Assembly (NCBI GenBank): GCA_029255645.1
Contig: JANLJE010000026.1
Coordinates: forward strand, 1 to 64,000
DNA length: 64,000 nt
Source of the DNA: Comamonadaceae bacterium
Lineage (GTDB): Bacteria; Pseudomonadota; Gammaproteobacteria; Burkholderiales; Rhodocyclaceae
Direction of reading: 5' to 3'
Below the pieces are notes generated by a model, which was not told where the DNA came from, ran no database searches, and worked only from the letters and a program-made list of their open reading frames with translations. Every line of letters begins with the position of its first letter. The stretch's first letter is position 1. This document shows, piece by piece, positions 31,068 through 41,388 of this stretch. A program made the position numbers and the translations under genes.

Positions 31068-31586
31068 TCAGAAACAATGACCGCTCTTGGCTTCCACCAT
31101 GATCGGCCAGAGATAATCGAAAGCCTGGCCCTCACAGGAGGCCGGACAATTACTGAAAGCGATGGTCACTCGCGGGCCTTGCTCCCACATGCGGACGGAA
31201 CAGCCCGAGCCATCCCGGGTTTCCAGCAGCACATTCGGCAAGGTAGCCACCTGCTTGAACTTGGCCAGATTGAACCGGCAGGCGCCGTGCCTGGGAATAT
31301 CCACCCGCGCATCAAAGGTCTTCACTTCTGCATTTTTCACCAGCAGATTGAGGCTGGTGCGCGTCCCCACCGCATCCCGGTGGGTGCATCTGGAGCGCAC
31401 ATTCAAGGGCCGCGTAGGCTGAGGCAGGATCGTGCGCCCCTTGAGATATTTCAGGGGCTGGGACTCCATCTTCCGCGCTTCTGCCGGCACCTCTTCCTTG
31501 ACAGCCTCCGGCTTCTGCTCCGGCGGGACCTGGGCGCAAGCGCCCAGAAACAGCAGGGATGACAGCAAATAACGTTGCAAATTCAA
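31068..31586 (-). CDS. Uncharacterised lipoprotein embedded between gatA and gatB
   Basis: A 172-aa protein with a signal peptide and lipobox (LLFLGAC). After a glutamate/proline-rich linker there is a compact domain containing six further cysteines (SRCTH, HGACRF, GSGCSV, SNCPASC, SGHCF), consistent with a disulfide-rich periplasmic fold. No family recognised. It starts 3 bp after gatA and ends 11 bp before gatB, so it is almost certainly cotranscribed with gatCAB although its location in the envelope makes a direct role in amidotransfer unlikely. Confidence 0.75.
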   Translation of the reverse strand: MNLQRYLLSSLLFLGACAQVPPEQKPEAVKEEVPAEARKMESQPLKYLKGRTILPQPTRPLNVRSRCTHRDAVGTRTSLNLLVKNAEVKTFDARVDIPRHGACRFNLAKFKQVATLPNVLLETRDGSGCSVRMWEQGPRVTIAFSNCPASCEGQAFDYLWPIMVEAKSGHCF

Positions 31587-31589
31587 GGC

Positions 31590-33050
31590 TTACTCCAAAC
31601 CGGCCGGTGTACGGCGGTGCCAGTCGCTGGCCTGCTGGTAAGCATGGGCCACATTGAGCAGGCGCGCCTCATCAAAATAATTGCCGATCAACTGCATGCC
31701 GATGGGCAAGCCCTGATCATCGAAACCGCAAGGCAGGGACATGCCAGGCAGGCCCGCCAGGTTCACCGCAATGGTGTAAATGTCGGAAAGATACATCTGC
31801 ACCGGATCAGCGGCCTTCTCACCCTGCTTGAAGGCCGTGGAAGGGCTGGTGGGGCCGAGGATCACGTCGCACTGCCTGAAGGCGGCGACGAAGTCGTCGG
31901 CGATCAGGCGGCGGATGCGCTGGGCCTGCAGATAGTAGGCGTCGTAGTAGCCATGGGAGAGCACATAGGTGCCGATCAGGATTCGACGCTTCACCTCGGC
32001 GCCGAAACCCTGGGCCCGGGTCTTGCAGTACATGTCGCTCAGGTCGCGGTATTCAGGGGCCCGGTAGCCGTAACGCACCCCATCGAAACGGGAGAGGTTG
32101 GAACTTGCCTCGGCCGGAGCAATCACGTAGTAGGCCGGCACCGACAAATGGGAGTTGGGCAGGCTCACCTCCACCAGCTCGGCACCCAGGCGCTTGTACT
32201 CGTCGATGGCGGCCTGGACGGCGGCCATCACCCCGGCTGCGCAACCTTCGCCGAAAAATTCCCTGGGCAGGCCGATCTTCAGTCCCTGCAAGGGCTGTCC
32301 CAGACAGCGGCAGTAATCCTCGGAGGGACGCTCGAGACTGGTGGAATCCTTGTCGTCGAAACCGGCCATGGCGTTGAGCAGCAAGGCGCAGTCGGCAGCG
32401 GAGCGGGCCATGGGGCCGGCCTGGTCGAGGGAAGAGGCAAAAGCGATCATGCCATAGCGGGATACCACCCCGTAGGTGGGCTTCAGGCCGGTCAGGTTGC
32501 AGAGCGCGGCCGGCTGGCGGATCGAACCGCCCGTGTCGGTGCCGGTGGCCACGGGCGCCAGGGCCGCCGCCACGGCGGCGGCGGAGCCGCCGGAAGATCC
32601 GCCGGGCACCCGGGTCTTGTCCCAGGGGTTTTGCACCGGGCCGAACCAGGAAGTCTCGTTGGAGGAGCCCATGGCGAATTCGTCCATGTTCGCCTTGCCC
32701 AGGGAGACCATGCCGGCTTCCCGCTCCAGCCTTGTGATCACGGTGGCGTCGTAGGGAGAAATGAAGTTCTCCAGCATCTTCGAGCCGCAGGTCGTGCGCC
32801 AGCCTTCGGCACAGAAAATGTCCTTCTGGGCAATCGGAATGCCGGTGAGCGGCCCGGCCTGACCGGCGGCGATACGGGCATCGGCAAGCCGGGCCGCCGC
32901 CAGGCTGCGTTCCGGGTCGGTGGTGATGAAGGCGTTCAGCTCGGGATTGAGCCGGGCAATCCGGTCCAGATAGAGCTGGGTCAGTTCGACACTGGAAAGG
33001 GTCTTGGCGGCCAGAGCCGCAGCGAGTTCTTTGAGACTGGCGTGAATCAT
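31590..33050 (-). CDS. gatA: Asp/Glu-tRNA(Asn/Gln) amidotransferase subunit A
   Basis: Amidase-signature subunit that releases ammonia from glutamine for GatB. The catalytic Lys-cisSer-Ser triad is visible as K76 (IPIAQKD), S152 (PGGSSGGS) and S176 ([11 protein letters not shown]). It is 486 aa, the usual length. It follows gatC by about 46 bp and precedes an unrelated lipoprotein gene by 3 bp. Confidence 0.97.
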   Translation of the reverse strand: MIHASLKELAAALAAKTLSSVELTQLYLDRIARLNPELNAFITTDPERSLAAARLADARIAAGQAGPLTGIPIAQKDIFCAEGWRTTCGSKMLENFISPYDATVITRLEREAGMVSLGKANMDEFAMGSSNETSWFGPVQNPWDKTRVPGGSSGGSAAAVAAALAPVATGTDTGGSIRQPAALCNLTGLKPTYGVVSRYGMIAFASSLDQAGPMARSAADCALLLNAMAGFDDKDSTSLERPSEDYCRCLGQPLQGLKIGLPREFFGEGCAAGVMAAVQAAIDEYKRLGAELVEVSLPNSHLSVPAYYVIAPAEASSNLSRFDGVRYGYRAPEYRDLSDMYCKTRAQGFGAEVKRRILIGTYVLSHGYYDAYYLQAQRIRRLIADDFVAAFRQCDVILGPTSPSTAFKQGEKAADPVQMYLSDIYTIAVNLAGLPGMSLPCGFDDQGLPIGMQLIGNYFDEARLLNVAHAYQQASDWHRRTPAGLE

Positions 33051-33096
33051 GACTTAGGGAAAACCCGGAAGGCTCCCGCTCCTCGTTATGCGATGA

Positions 33097-33396
33097 TTAT
33101 TCGATGACTTTGGGAACCAGATACAGCCCCGCCTCGGTTTCCGGCGCGATAGCCTGGAACCTGGCGCGCTGAACCCCGTCCGGGTCCAGGTGGCTTACCC
33201 GGTCTTCACGCAGGCGCTGGCCGACATCCTGGGCGTGGGCCATGGGTTCAACCCCCTGGGTATCGGCTGCCTGCATGGCTTCGATCAGGGAAAAAATTCC
33301 GTTCAGATGTTGACGGGAGGTTTCCGCCTCCGCCTCGCTGACCTCGATACGGGCCAGGTAGGCGATGCGTTGTACCTCGGGAAGGGTCAGCGACAT
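33097..33396 (-). CDS. gatC: Asp/Glu-tRNA(Asn/Gln) amidotransferase subunit C
   Basis: A 99-aa protein that wraps around GatA and stabilises its contact with Gat[21 protein letters not shown] at the N-terminus and [18 protein letters not shown] in the middle are typical of GatC. The start at MSLTLPEVQ is used; a ten-residue longer open frame ([10 protein letters not shown]) is not supported by the family. First gene of the operon, divergent from mreB. Confidence 0.94.
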   Translation of the reverse strand: MSLTLPEVQRIAYLARIEVSEAEAETSRQHLNGIFSLIEAMQAADTQGVEPMAHAQDVGQRLREDRVSHLDPDGVQRARFQAIAPETEAGLYLVPKVIE

Positions 33397-33506
33397 GACG
33401 CTCTCTCGAAAAAAAACAACAGACAATCAAGACATCACAAGGCTTCTGCAAGGCAGTGCTGCATTGCAAAAAATCTCATGCACCAAAGCATTATAAGGTA
33501 TCATGA

Positions 33507-34589
<1,083 letters not shown>

Positions 34590-34672
34590 GGACGCAAGGA
34601 ATGGCCTGGGCGACTGAGCACGGCGCAGTCCGGGCTCCCATCTTTCACACCGCAAGACGGGACTGACATTTC

Positions 34673-35590
34673 GTGGCCGGACTGGACCACGCTCCCCCTC
34701 CATTCTTCAAGCGCGGACCAGCACCGCTGGCGCTGCTGAGTTTCTACGTCGCCTTCTCGATTGCCCTGTTCGTCCTCGATTTACGTTTTCACGCTCTGGA
34801 CATCCTGCGCCAGGGCATCTCCGTGATCACGGACCCTCTGCAACGTCTGGCCCAGGCGCCGGTACGCATGCTCACCGAGGGCTCCGACTATTTCCTCACC
34901 CTCGAATCCGTACAGGAAAAAAACCGCCGCCTGGAGGCCGCCCAACTGGAGGCGGCCCCGGCGCTGACGCGCCTGGCCGAGCTGGAAGCAGAAAATCAAC
35001 GTCTGCGCCAACTTCTCGGCCTGCAGCCCCGGGAAAAGACGGCGGGACAAGCCGCGCATATCATCTACACGGCCCGTGACCCATTCACCCGTCGGGTTTA
35101 TCTGGACAAGGGTCTACAACAAAACCTGGTGCCCGGTCAGCCGGTAATTGATGAGGCCGGCCTCATCGGCCAGGTCACCCGCGTCTTTCCCCTGAGCGCC
35201 GAAGTCACCCTGATTACCGACAAAGATCAAGCCGTACCGGTGCAGATCCTGCGCACCGGCCTGCGCTCGGTGACTTTCGGACTAGGCAACGGCCAGGTGG
35301 AACTGAAGTACGTCCCTGCCAATGCCGATGTGCAAGTGGGCGACCTCCTGGTTACCTCCGGGCTCGATGGCATTTACATGCCCGGCTTTCCGGTTGCCAA
35401 GGTCGCCCATGTCGAGCGGGACAGTGCCTATGCCTTCGCCCGCATCGTTGCCACCCCCGCCGCGGCGGTGGAAAGCCATACCGTCGTGATGGTCCTTGAC
35501 CCACGCCCCGCCGTACAGCCCCACCCGGACCCGCTGCCGGAAAAACCCCATCTGGGCACGAAGGCGTCAGCATCCCCCCAGGAGCACTGA
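34673..35590 (+). CDS. mreC: Rod-shape determining protein MreC
   Basis: Bitopic protein linking MreB to the periplasmic wall enzymes. One membrane helix (LALLSFYVAFSIALFVLDL, about 17-37), a coiled coil (VQEKNRRLEAAQLEAAPALT, about 78-118), then two beta-barrel domains (GLIGQVTRVFPLSAEVTLIT and VGDLLVTSGLDGIYMPGFPV). The tail is proline-rich. The start is a GTG 83 bp after mreB; no in-frame ATG lies near, so GTG is accepted. It is 305 aa, within range. Confidence 0.95.
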   Translation: MAGLDHAPPPFFKRGPAPLALLSFYVAFSIALFVLDLRFHALDILRQGISVITDPLQRLAQAPVRMLTEGSDYFLTLESVQEKNRRLEAAQLEAAPALTRLAELEAENQRLRQLLGLQPREKTAGQAAHIIYTARDPFTRRVYLDKGLQQNLVPGQPVIDEAGLIGQVTRVFPLSAEVTLITDKDQAVPVQILRTGLRSVTFGLGNGQVELKYVPANADVQVGDLLVTSGLDGIYMPGFPVAKVAHVERDSAYAFARIVATPAAAVESHTVVMVLDPRPAVQPHPDPLPEKPHLGTKASASPQEH

Positions 35591-35593
35591 GTC

Positions 35594-36115
35594 ATGCAAA
35601 GCTCCCATAAATCTTCCCGCATCCTGCAAGCCGCCCGGCCCTGGTTCATCGTCTTCAGCCTGTTCATGGCCTTGCTGCTGAACATGCTGCCGACCCGGCA
35701 GTGGCCCGGCATGCCGGACTGGGTGCTGCTGACCCTGTGCTTCTGGCATGTGCGCGAATGGCGCAAGGTCAGCATGGGTTGGGCCTTCACCCTGGGACTG
35801 GCGATGGATGTGGCCGATGGCGCAGCGCTGGGGCAACATGCACTGGCCTATGTGCTGGTGGCCTATGGTGCCACCGCCTTGTCCCGGCGCATGCTCTGGT
35901 TCCCCCTGTCGCTCCAGGCCCTGCATGTGCTGCCCCTGTTGCTGCTGGCCCAGGCCATCCAGTTGCTGATCCGGCTCATGGCAGGGGCTGATTTTCCGGG
36001 CTGGAGCCAATTCCTTTCACCCCTGGTTTCCACCCTGCTCTGGGGCCCCATCAGCCTGTTGCTGCTGGCCCCCCAGTACCAGCCGGTGGAACGGGATGAA
36101 AACCGTCCCATCTGA
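35594..36115 (+). CDS. mreD: Rod-shape determining protein MreD
   Basis: A 173-aa inner-membrane protein with five to six hydrophobic helices, starting 3 bp after mreC. WPGMPDWVLLTLCFW and the sequence GWAFTLGLAMDVADGAALGQHALAYVLVAY are typical of MreD proteins in betaproteobacteria. MreD partners MreC in the elongasome. It precedes mrdA by 14 bp. Confidence 0.92.
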   Translation: MQSSHKSSRILQAARPWFIVFSLFMALLLNMLPTRQWPGMPDWVLLTLCFWHVREWRKVSMGWAFTLGLAMDVADGAALGQHALAYVLVAYGATALSRRMLWFPLSLQALHVLPLLLLAQAIQLLIRLMAGADFPGWSQFLSPLVSTLLWGPISLLLLAPQYQPVERDENRPI

Positions 36116-36129
36116 ACAGTCGAGGCAAG

Positions 36130-38067
36130 ATGGGCAACTTTCATCATACCGAACAGGATCTGGAACAATTCCGCAGCCGCCTCCTGATCGCCAGCGCCGG
36201 GGTGCTGCTGCTGTTCGCGCTGCTCTTTGCCCGCTTCGTGTATCTGCAAGTCATCCAGCACGAGTACTTCACCACCCGGGCCGAAAGCAACCGTATCTCA
36301 CTGGTCCCCATCCTCCCCAACCGGGGCAATATCGTAGACCGCAACGGGGTCATCCTGGCGCGCAACTACTCGGCCTTCACCCTGGAAATCACCCCCTCCA
36401 AGACCCAGGACCTGGAAGCCACGATCGACAGCCTGGCTGAAGTCATCGAAATTCAGGTCAAGGACCGCCGCCGCTTCAAACGCCTGCTGGAAGAATCCAG
36501 GAACTTCGAATCCATCCCCATCCGCACCCGGCTTTCCGATGAGGAAGTGGCCCGCTTTGCCGCCAATCGCTACCGTTTCCCCGGCGTGGAGGTCAACGCC
36601 CGCCTGTTCCGCCAATACCCGGAAGGCAGTCTGGCGGCCCACGCCATCGGCTATATCAGCCGCATCAACGCCAAGGATCTGGAATGGATCGAGGAAAACG
36701 GCCAGAGCGCCAACTACAGGGGTTCCGAGCACATCGGCAAGGCCGGGCTGGAGCAACATTACGAGTTCGAACTGCACGGCACCACCGGCTATGAGCAGGT
36801 GGAAGTGGATGCCGGCGGGCGTGCCGTGCGAGTGCTGACCCACACCCCTCCCATTCCCGGCAACAACCTGACCCTGACCCTGGATACCCGGCTGCAGCAG
36901 GTCGCCGAAGCCGCCTTCGGCACCCGCCGGGGTTCCCTGGTCGCTCTGGACCCCAGCAACGGCGCGGTGCTGGCCCTGGTTTCCTCGCCCGGCTTCGACC
37001 CCAACCTGTTCGTGGACGGGATCCGCTTCGATGACTGGGACGAACTCAACAACAACCCCGACAAGCCCATGCTCAACCGGGCCATCTACAGCGCCCACCC
37101 TCCGGGCTCCACCTTCAAGCCCCTGATGGCCCTGGCGGCCCTGACCCAGGGCAAGCGCAGCACCACCCAGACCATTGCCGACCCGGGCTATTTCAACTTC
37201 GGCAATCACCGCTTCATGGATGACAAGGCGGGCGGCCATGGCATCGTCGACATGTGGAAATCCATCGTCGTCTCCTGCAACACCTACTACTACCAGCTGG
37301 CCAACGACATGGGCATCGACAACATCGCCCGCTTCATGGCTGGCCTGGGTCTGGGCAGCCGCACCGAGATCGACATCCCCGGCGAGGCCACCGGCGTGCT
37401 GCCTTCGCCCCAGTGGAAGCAGCGCCGCTTCAAGAAGCGGGAATTCCAGAAATGGTATGCCGGGGAAACCATCTCGGTGGGCATCGGCCAGGGCTACAAC
37501 GCCTACACCACCTTGCAGATGGCCCATGCCCTGGCCAACATACTGAACTATGGCCGCGTCTTCCGCCCCCACATTGCCAACACCATCCAGGACCCCACGA
37601 GCGGTGAAGTCCGCAAGGTGGAACCCCAGCCGGTGCGGCAGATTCCCCTCAAGGTCGAACATGTCGATTTCATCAAACGGGCCATGGCCGCAGTCAACAA
37701 GGAAGGCACCGGCGCCCGGGCCTTTGCCGGCGCCCCCTACGAGTCGGGCGGCAAGACCGGCACCGCCCAGGTGTATAGCCTCAAAGGCCAGAAATATCAG
37801 GCCGGCCAGGTCAAGGAACGGCTGCGCGACCACTCCTGGTTCATAGCCTTCGCCCCGGTGGCGCAGCCGAAGATCGTGGTGGCGGTAATGGTGGAAAACG
37901 GCGGCTTTGGAGCCGCCTCCGCCGCCCCCATCGCCCGCCAGGTGTTCGACTACTACCTGCTTGGCAAACTCCCCGGCGGCCCGGCCCCGGAGGTGGAGGT
38001 GGAGGAGGTGGAGCCCCCCGAGGATGGCCCGCAACAACCCCTTGAGAACGCCCATGGACAAGATTAG
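36130..38067 (+). CDS. mrdA: Penicillin-binding protein 2 (elongasome transpeptidase)
   Basis: Monofunctional class B PBP that cross-links lateral-wall peptidoglycan with RodA. One membrane helix (LLIASAGVLLLFALLFARFVYLQ, about 18-40) is followed by the pedestal domain (PNRGNIVDRNGVILARN) and the transpeptidase domain with STFK (S327/K330), SCN (382-384) and KTGTA (K542). The C-terminus is an acidic, proline-rich tail (EVEVEEVEPPEDGP). It is 645 aa and overlaps the rodA start by 14 bp, indicating translational coupling of the pair. Confidence 0.97.
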   Translation: MGNFHHTEQDLEQFRSRLLIASAGVLLLFALLFARFVYLQVIQHEYFTTRAESNRISLVPILPNRGNIVDRNGVILARNYSAFTLEITPSKTQDLEATIDSLAEVIEIQVKDRRRFKRLLEESRNFESIPIRTRLSDEEVARFAANRYRFPGVEVNARLFRQYPEGSLAAHAIGYISRINAKDLEWIEENGQSANYRGSEHIGKAGLEQHYEFELHGTTGYEQVEVDAGGRAVRVLTHTPPIPGNNLTLTLDTRLQQVAEAAFGTRRGSLVALDPSNGAVLALVSSPGFDPNLFVDGIRFDDWDELNNNPDKPMLNRAIYSAHPPGSTFKPLMALAALTQGKRSTTQTIADPGYFNFGNHRFMDDKAGGHGIVDMWKSIVVSCNTYYYQLANDMGIDNIARFMAGLGLGSRTEIDIPGEATGVLPSPQWKQRRFKKREFQKWYAGETISVGIGQGYNAYTTLQMAHALANILNYGRVFRPHIANTIQDPTSGEVRKVEPQPVRQIPLKVEHVDFIKRAMAAVNKEGTGARAFAGAPYESGGKTGTAQVYSLKGQKYQAGQVKERLRDHSWFIAFAPVAQPKIVVAVMVENGGFGAASAAPIARQVFDYYLLGKLPGGPAPEVEVEEVEPPEDGPQQPLENAHGQD

Positions 38068-39157
38068 ACGCTGGGCCCGGCAGATCCCGTCCTACCTGGA
38101 CTTGCCCTTGCTCACCATCGTGCTGGTGCTGATGGGCATCGGCCTGTTGACCGTTTATTCCGCCACCTCCGCCAGTGGCTTCGCCAAGCTGGACAACCAG
38201 CTGGTCAATATGGCCGCGGCCCTGGCGATCATGGTGGCGGTCTCCCAGACCCCGCCCCAAAAGCTGATGCGCTTTGCCGTGCCCCTCTACCTGACCGGGC
38301 TGCTGCTGCTGCTGGGCGTGGCCCTGTTCGGCGTCGTGGTCAATGGCTCCCGGCGCTGGCTGTCCCTGGGCTTCGTCCGCATCCAGCCCTCGGAAATCAT
38401 GAAGATCGCCATGCCCCTGATGCTGGCCTGGTACTTCCACAAGCACGAATCGGTATTGAAGCTCAAACACTTTGCCGTCGCCACCGGCATCCTGCTCCTG
38501 CCCATCGCCCTCATCCTCAAGCAGCCGGACCTGGGCACCTCGCTTCTGGTGGGCGCGGCCGGCTTCTTCGTGATCTTCCTGGCCGGCCTGCCCTGGAAGA
38601 TCATGTTCGGCCTGGGGGCCGCCGCCGGCGCGGCCCTGCCCTTTGCCTGGAACATGCTGCACGACTACCAGCGGCGCCGGGTCCTGACCCTGCTGGACCC
38701 CAGCTCCGACCCCCTGGGGGCCGGCTACCACATCATCCAGTCCACCATCGCCATCGGTTCCGGCGGCCTCTTCGGCAAGGGCTGGCTGGAAGGCACCCAG
38801 ACCCGGCTGGAATTCATCCCGGAAAAACACACGGACTTCATCTTCGCCGTCTTTTCCGAAGAATGGGGGCTGCTGGGCAACACCATCCTGCTGTTGCTGT
38901 TCATCCTCCTGATCGGCCGCGGCCTGATGATCGCCGCCGCCGCGCCCACCCTGTTCTCCCGGCTGCTGGCCGGCGCCATCACCCTGGTACTGTTCATCTA
39001 CGCTTTCGTGAACATGGGCATGGTTTCCGGTATCCTGCCGGTGGTGGGCGTGCCGCTGCCCTTCATCAGCTATGGCGGCACCGCCCTGGTCACCCTGATG
39101 CTGGGAGTGGGCATGCTGATGAGCATTCACACCCACCGGATGCTGGTCAAGAAATGA
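38054..39157 (+). CDS. rodA: Peptidoglycan glycosyltransferase RodA (SEDS)
   Basis: SEDS-family integral membrane polymerase that works with PBP2. About ten hydrophobic segments are visible; conserved signatures are WLSLGFVRIQPSEIMKIAMPL, KQPDLGTSLLV, FIPEKHTDFIFAVFSEEWG and the C-terminal PFISYGGTALVTLMLGVG. From the ATG at 38054 it is 367 aa; the longer open frame upstream reads through the mrdA tail in another frame and is not used. It overlaps rlpA by a TGATG-like junction. Confidence 0.97.
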   Translation: MDKIRRWARQIPSYLDLPLLTIVLVLMGIGLLTVYSATSASGFAKLDNQLVNMAAALAIMVAVSQTPPQKLMRFAVPLYLTGLLLLLGVALFGVVVNGSRRWLSLGFVRIQPSEIMKIAMPLMLAWYFHKHESVLKLKHFAVATGILLLPIALILKQPDLGTSLLVGAAGFFVIFLAGLPWKIMFGLGAAAGAALPFAWNMLHDYQRRRVLTLLDPSSDPLGAGYHIIQSTIAIGSGGLFGKGWLEGTQTRLEFIPEKHTDFIFAVFSEEWGLLGNTILLLLFILLIGRGLMIAAAAPTLFSRLLAGAITLVLFIYAFVNMGMVSGILPVVGVPLPFISYGGTALVTLMLGVGMLMSIHTHRMLVKK

Positions 39158-40110
39158 TGTCCTGGAAAAACGTCTTCTGCCTCGCCCTGCTGGGCCTCAT
39201 GCTGGCCGCCTGCGGCAGCACCCCGAAGTCCGCGTCATCGTCGGGGGCCAGCAGGGGCATCAAGACCATGCCGGCCTCCAAGGGTGGCGGCTATTACAAG
39301 GATGACGGTCCGGGGGAGGAGATTCCCGCCAACCTGGATCAAATTCCCGACGCCCAGCCGCGCTGGGAACCCCTGCACAAATGGGCCAACCGTCCCTATG
39401 TGGTAATGGGACGCGAGTACGTGCCGGACACCCGCGTCAAAAATTTCCGCCAGGAAGGCCTGGGCAGCTGGTATGGCAGGAAATTCCACGGCCAGAGGAC
39501 CTCCACCGGCGAAACCTACGACATGTTCGCCATGACCGCCGCCCACCCGACCCTGGCCATTCCCTCCTACGTGCGGGTCACCAATCCCGCCAATGGCAAG
39601 GCGGTGGTGCTGCGGGTCAATGACCGGGGGCCCTTTCACGCCGACCGCATCATCGACCTCTCCTATACCGCCGCCTACAAGCTGGGCTACATCGGCCAGG
39701 GCAGCAGCCGGGTGATCGTCGAGAGCATCGTTCCCGGGGAGATCGGCGGCACCACCTACGCCGACGTCACCCCGCCGCCGCGCAGCACCGAGGCCCCTCG
39801 CAGCAGCGAAGACATGGACACCATGTTCCGCCGCCTGCTGGAAGATGAGCGGGAGAGCGCCCCCGCCGCACTTCCGGAGCGGGGCATCTTCCTGCAACTG
39901 GGCGCCTTCGCCAACGCCGACAATGCCGAGAACCTCAAGAACCACCTGACCCGGGACCTGGACTGGCTGAACGACCCCATCCAGATCAACCGGGCCGGCA
40001 ACATCCATCGCCTGCAGCTGGGGCCCTACCCCAGCCGGGCCGAGGCCGAGCGTATAGCCCAGCGCATCCGTCTCGCCCTGGGCTACGCCCCCACCATCGT
40101 CACCCGCTGA
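39154..40110 (+). CDS. rlpA: Septal ring lytic transglycosylase RlpA (DPBB and SPOR domains)
   Basis: Outer-membrane lipoprotein with lipobox LMLAAC. The double-psi beta-barrel domain spans about 95-200 (GLGSWYGRKFHGQRTSTGE, VTNPANGKAVVLRVNDRGPF) and carries the glutamate and the aspartate associated with lytic activity in RlpA. A C-terminal SPOR domain (GIFLQLGAFANADNAENLKN to the end) targets denuded glycan at the division site. The start is the first of two adjacent ATGs overlapping the rodA stop. It is 318 aa, last gene of the rod cluster. Confidence 0.94.
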   Translation: MMSWKNVFCLALLGLMLAACGSTPKSASSSGASRGIKTMPASKGGGYYKDDGPGEEIPANLDQIPDAQPRWEPLHKWANRPYVVMGREYVPDTRVKNFRQEGLGSWYGRKFHGQRTSTGETYDMFAMTAAHPTLAIPSYVRVTNPANGKAVVLRVNDRGPFHADRIIDLSYTAAYKLGYIGQGSSRVIVESIVPGEIGGTTYADVTPPPRSTEAPRSSEDMDTMFRRLLEDERESAPAALPERGIFLQLGAFANADNAENLKNHLTRDLDWLNDPIQINRAGNIHRLQLGPYPSRAEAERIAQRIRLALGYAPTIVTR

Positions 40111-40135
40111 CGCCAGCGCCACCTGACCGGCGGCT

Positions 40136-40149
40136 TTGACCAAGGTCAA
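40136..40149. promoter_or_regulatory. FNR/ANR-like box upstream of ubiU
   Basis: TTGACCAAGGTCAA fits the FNR/ANR consensus TTGAT-N4-ATCAA with one symmetrical change in each arm. Its centre (40142.5) is about 41 bp upstream of the start predicted from the TATACT element, the standard class II activator position. It lies 26 bp after rlpA, so the ubi genes can be controlled separately. Confidence 0.7.
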
Positions 40150-40170
40150 GGCATGGGCGGGATGCCTGGC

Positions 40171-40176
40171 TATACT
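40171..40176 (+). promoter_or_regulatory. -10 element of the ubiUVT promoter
   Basis: TATACT differs from the consensus at one base and lies 26 bp before the ubiU ATG. Its -35 region overlaps the FNR-like box, as expected for an FNR-activated promoter that lacks a strong -35. Confidence 0.65.
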
Positions 40177-40201
40177 CGCGGTTCCTTGCGAAGGCATCGC
40201 C

Positions 40202-41221
40202 ATGACCCCCGACCTGATCTGCCCCGCCGGCAGCCTGCCGGCCTTGAAGACCGCCATCGACCACGGCGCCGACGCCGTCTATGCCGGTTTCAAGAACGCC
40301 ACCAATGCCCGCAACTTCGCCGGCCTCAATTTCGACGACAAGGCCCTGGCGAGCGGCATCGACTACGCCCACCGGCGCGGCCGGCAGGTGCTGGTCGCGA
40401 TCAACACCTTTCCCCAGCCGGGGCGCACCGGCGCATGGCGGCAAGCCGTGGATGCCGCGGCGGAACTGGGGGTGGATGCGGTGATCCTGGCCGATGTGGG
40501 CCTCATGGCCTACGCCCGGGAACGGCACCCGGAGCTGCGTCTGCATCTTTCCGTGCAGGGCTCCGCCAGCAACTACGAGGCCGTCAATTTCTGCCGGCGC
40601 GAGTTCGGCATCCGCCGGGTGGTGCTGCCCCGGGTGCTCACCCTGGCCCAGGTGGCGCACCTCATCGCCAACACCGAAGTGGAAGTGGAAGTGTTCGGCT
40701 TTGGCAGCCTGTGCGTCATGAACGAAGGGCGCTGCTGGCTCTCATCCTTTGCCACCGGCGAATCCCCCAACACCGTCGGCGCCTGTTCCCCGGCCAAATA
40801 CGTGCGCTGGGAAAAACGCCTCGCCCAGGCCGGCGAAGCCCCTGGCGAACACATGGAGGCGCGCTTGAACGGCATCCTCATCGACCGCTTCGCCCCGCGC
40901 GAATCCGCCGGCTACCCGACGCTCTGCAAGGGCCGCTTCGCGGTGCGGGGGGACATCTATTACGCCCTGGAAGAGCCCACCAGCCTCAATGTGCTGGAAG
41001 TGCTGCCCGAGCTGCTCGCGATCGGCGTCGCCGCGATCAAGGTGGAAGGCCGCCAGCGCAGCCCCGCCTACGTGGCCCAGGTGACCCGCACCCTGCGCGC
41101 CGCCCTGGACCGCGCCCGTCGCGGCAACTACCAGGTGGAAGCCGCCTGGCAGGCCGACCTCGCCAAAGTCTCGGAAGGCCGGCAGGCAACGCTCGGCGCC
41201 TACAGCCGTCCCTGGCGCTAG
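40202..41221 (+). CDS. ubiU: O2-independent ubiquinone hydroxylation protein UbiU (U32 peptidase family)
   Basis: With UbiV it hydroxylates the ubiquinone ring without oxygen, using prephenate-derived oxygen in the known E. coli system. The family signature MTPDLICPAGSLPALKTAID is at the N-terminus. Four cysteines at 171, 178, 195 and 242 sit where the 4Fe-4S ligands of UbiU lie. It is 339 aa. The ATG at 40202 was chosen because the -10 element lies within the longer frame. A 14-bp tandem repeat starts at its stop codon. It leads the ubiUVT cluster. Confidence 0.94.
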   Translation: MTPDLICPAGSLPALKTAIDHGADAVYAGFKNATNARNFAGLNFDDKALASGIDYAHRRGRQVLVAINTFPQPGRTGAWRQAVDAAAELGVDAVILADVGLMAYARERHPELRLHLSVQGSASNYEAVNFCRREFGIRRVVLPRVLTLAQVAHLIANTEVEVEVFGFGSLCVMNEGRCWLSSFATGESPNTVGACSPAKYVRWEKRLAQAGEAPGEHMEARLNGILIDRFAPRESAGYPTLCKGRFAVRGDIYYALEEPTSLNVLEVLPELLAIGVAAIKVEGRQRSPAYVAQVTRTLRAALDRARRGNYQVEAAWQADLAKVSEGRQATLGAYSRPWR

Positions 41222-41272
41222 GACTGGCACGCTAGGACTGGCACGCTTGGACTGGCACGCTAGGACTGGCAC
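41217..41272. repeat. 14-bp tandem repeat, 4 copies, starting at the ubiU stop codon
   Basis: GCTAGGACTGGCAC occurs four times in a row, with one base changed in the third copy. The first copy includes the TAG stop of ubiU. The array lies in the 167-bp ubiU-ubiV gap. Confidence 0.95.
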
Positions 41273-41388
41273 ACTAGTACAGGCAAAATGCTGCAAGCGC
41301 CGCTTTCTGGGCCAATCCTTTCCACCGCCGCAAGTAGCGGACCTGGCCACCACCACCGCCACCCGGCATGTTCCCGTCAATTTTTGCG

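Noticed and set aside
36298-38061. 587-aa minus-strand frame opposite mrdA
   Set aside because: Shadow of PBP2, which has all catalytic motifs in the plus frame.
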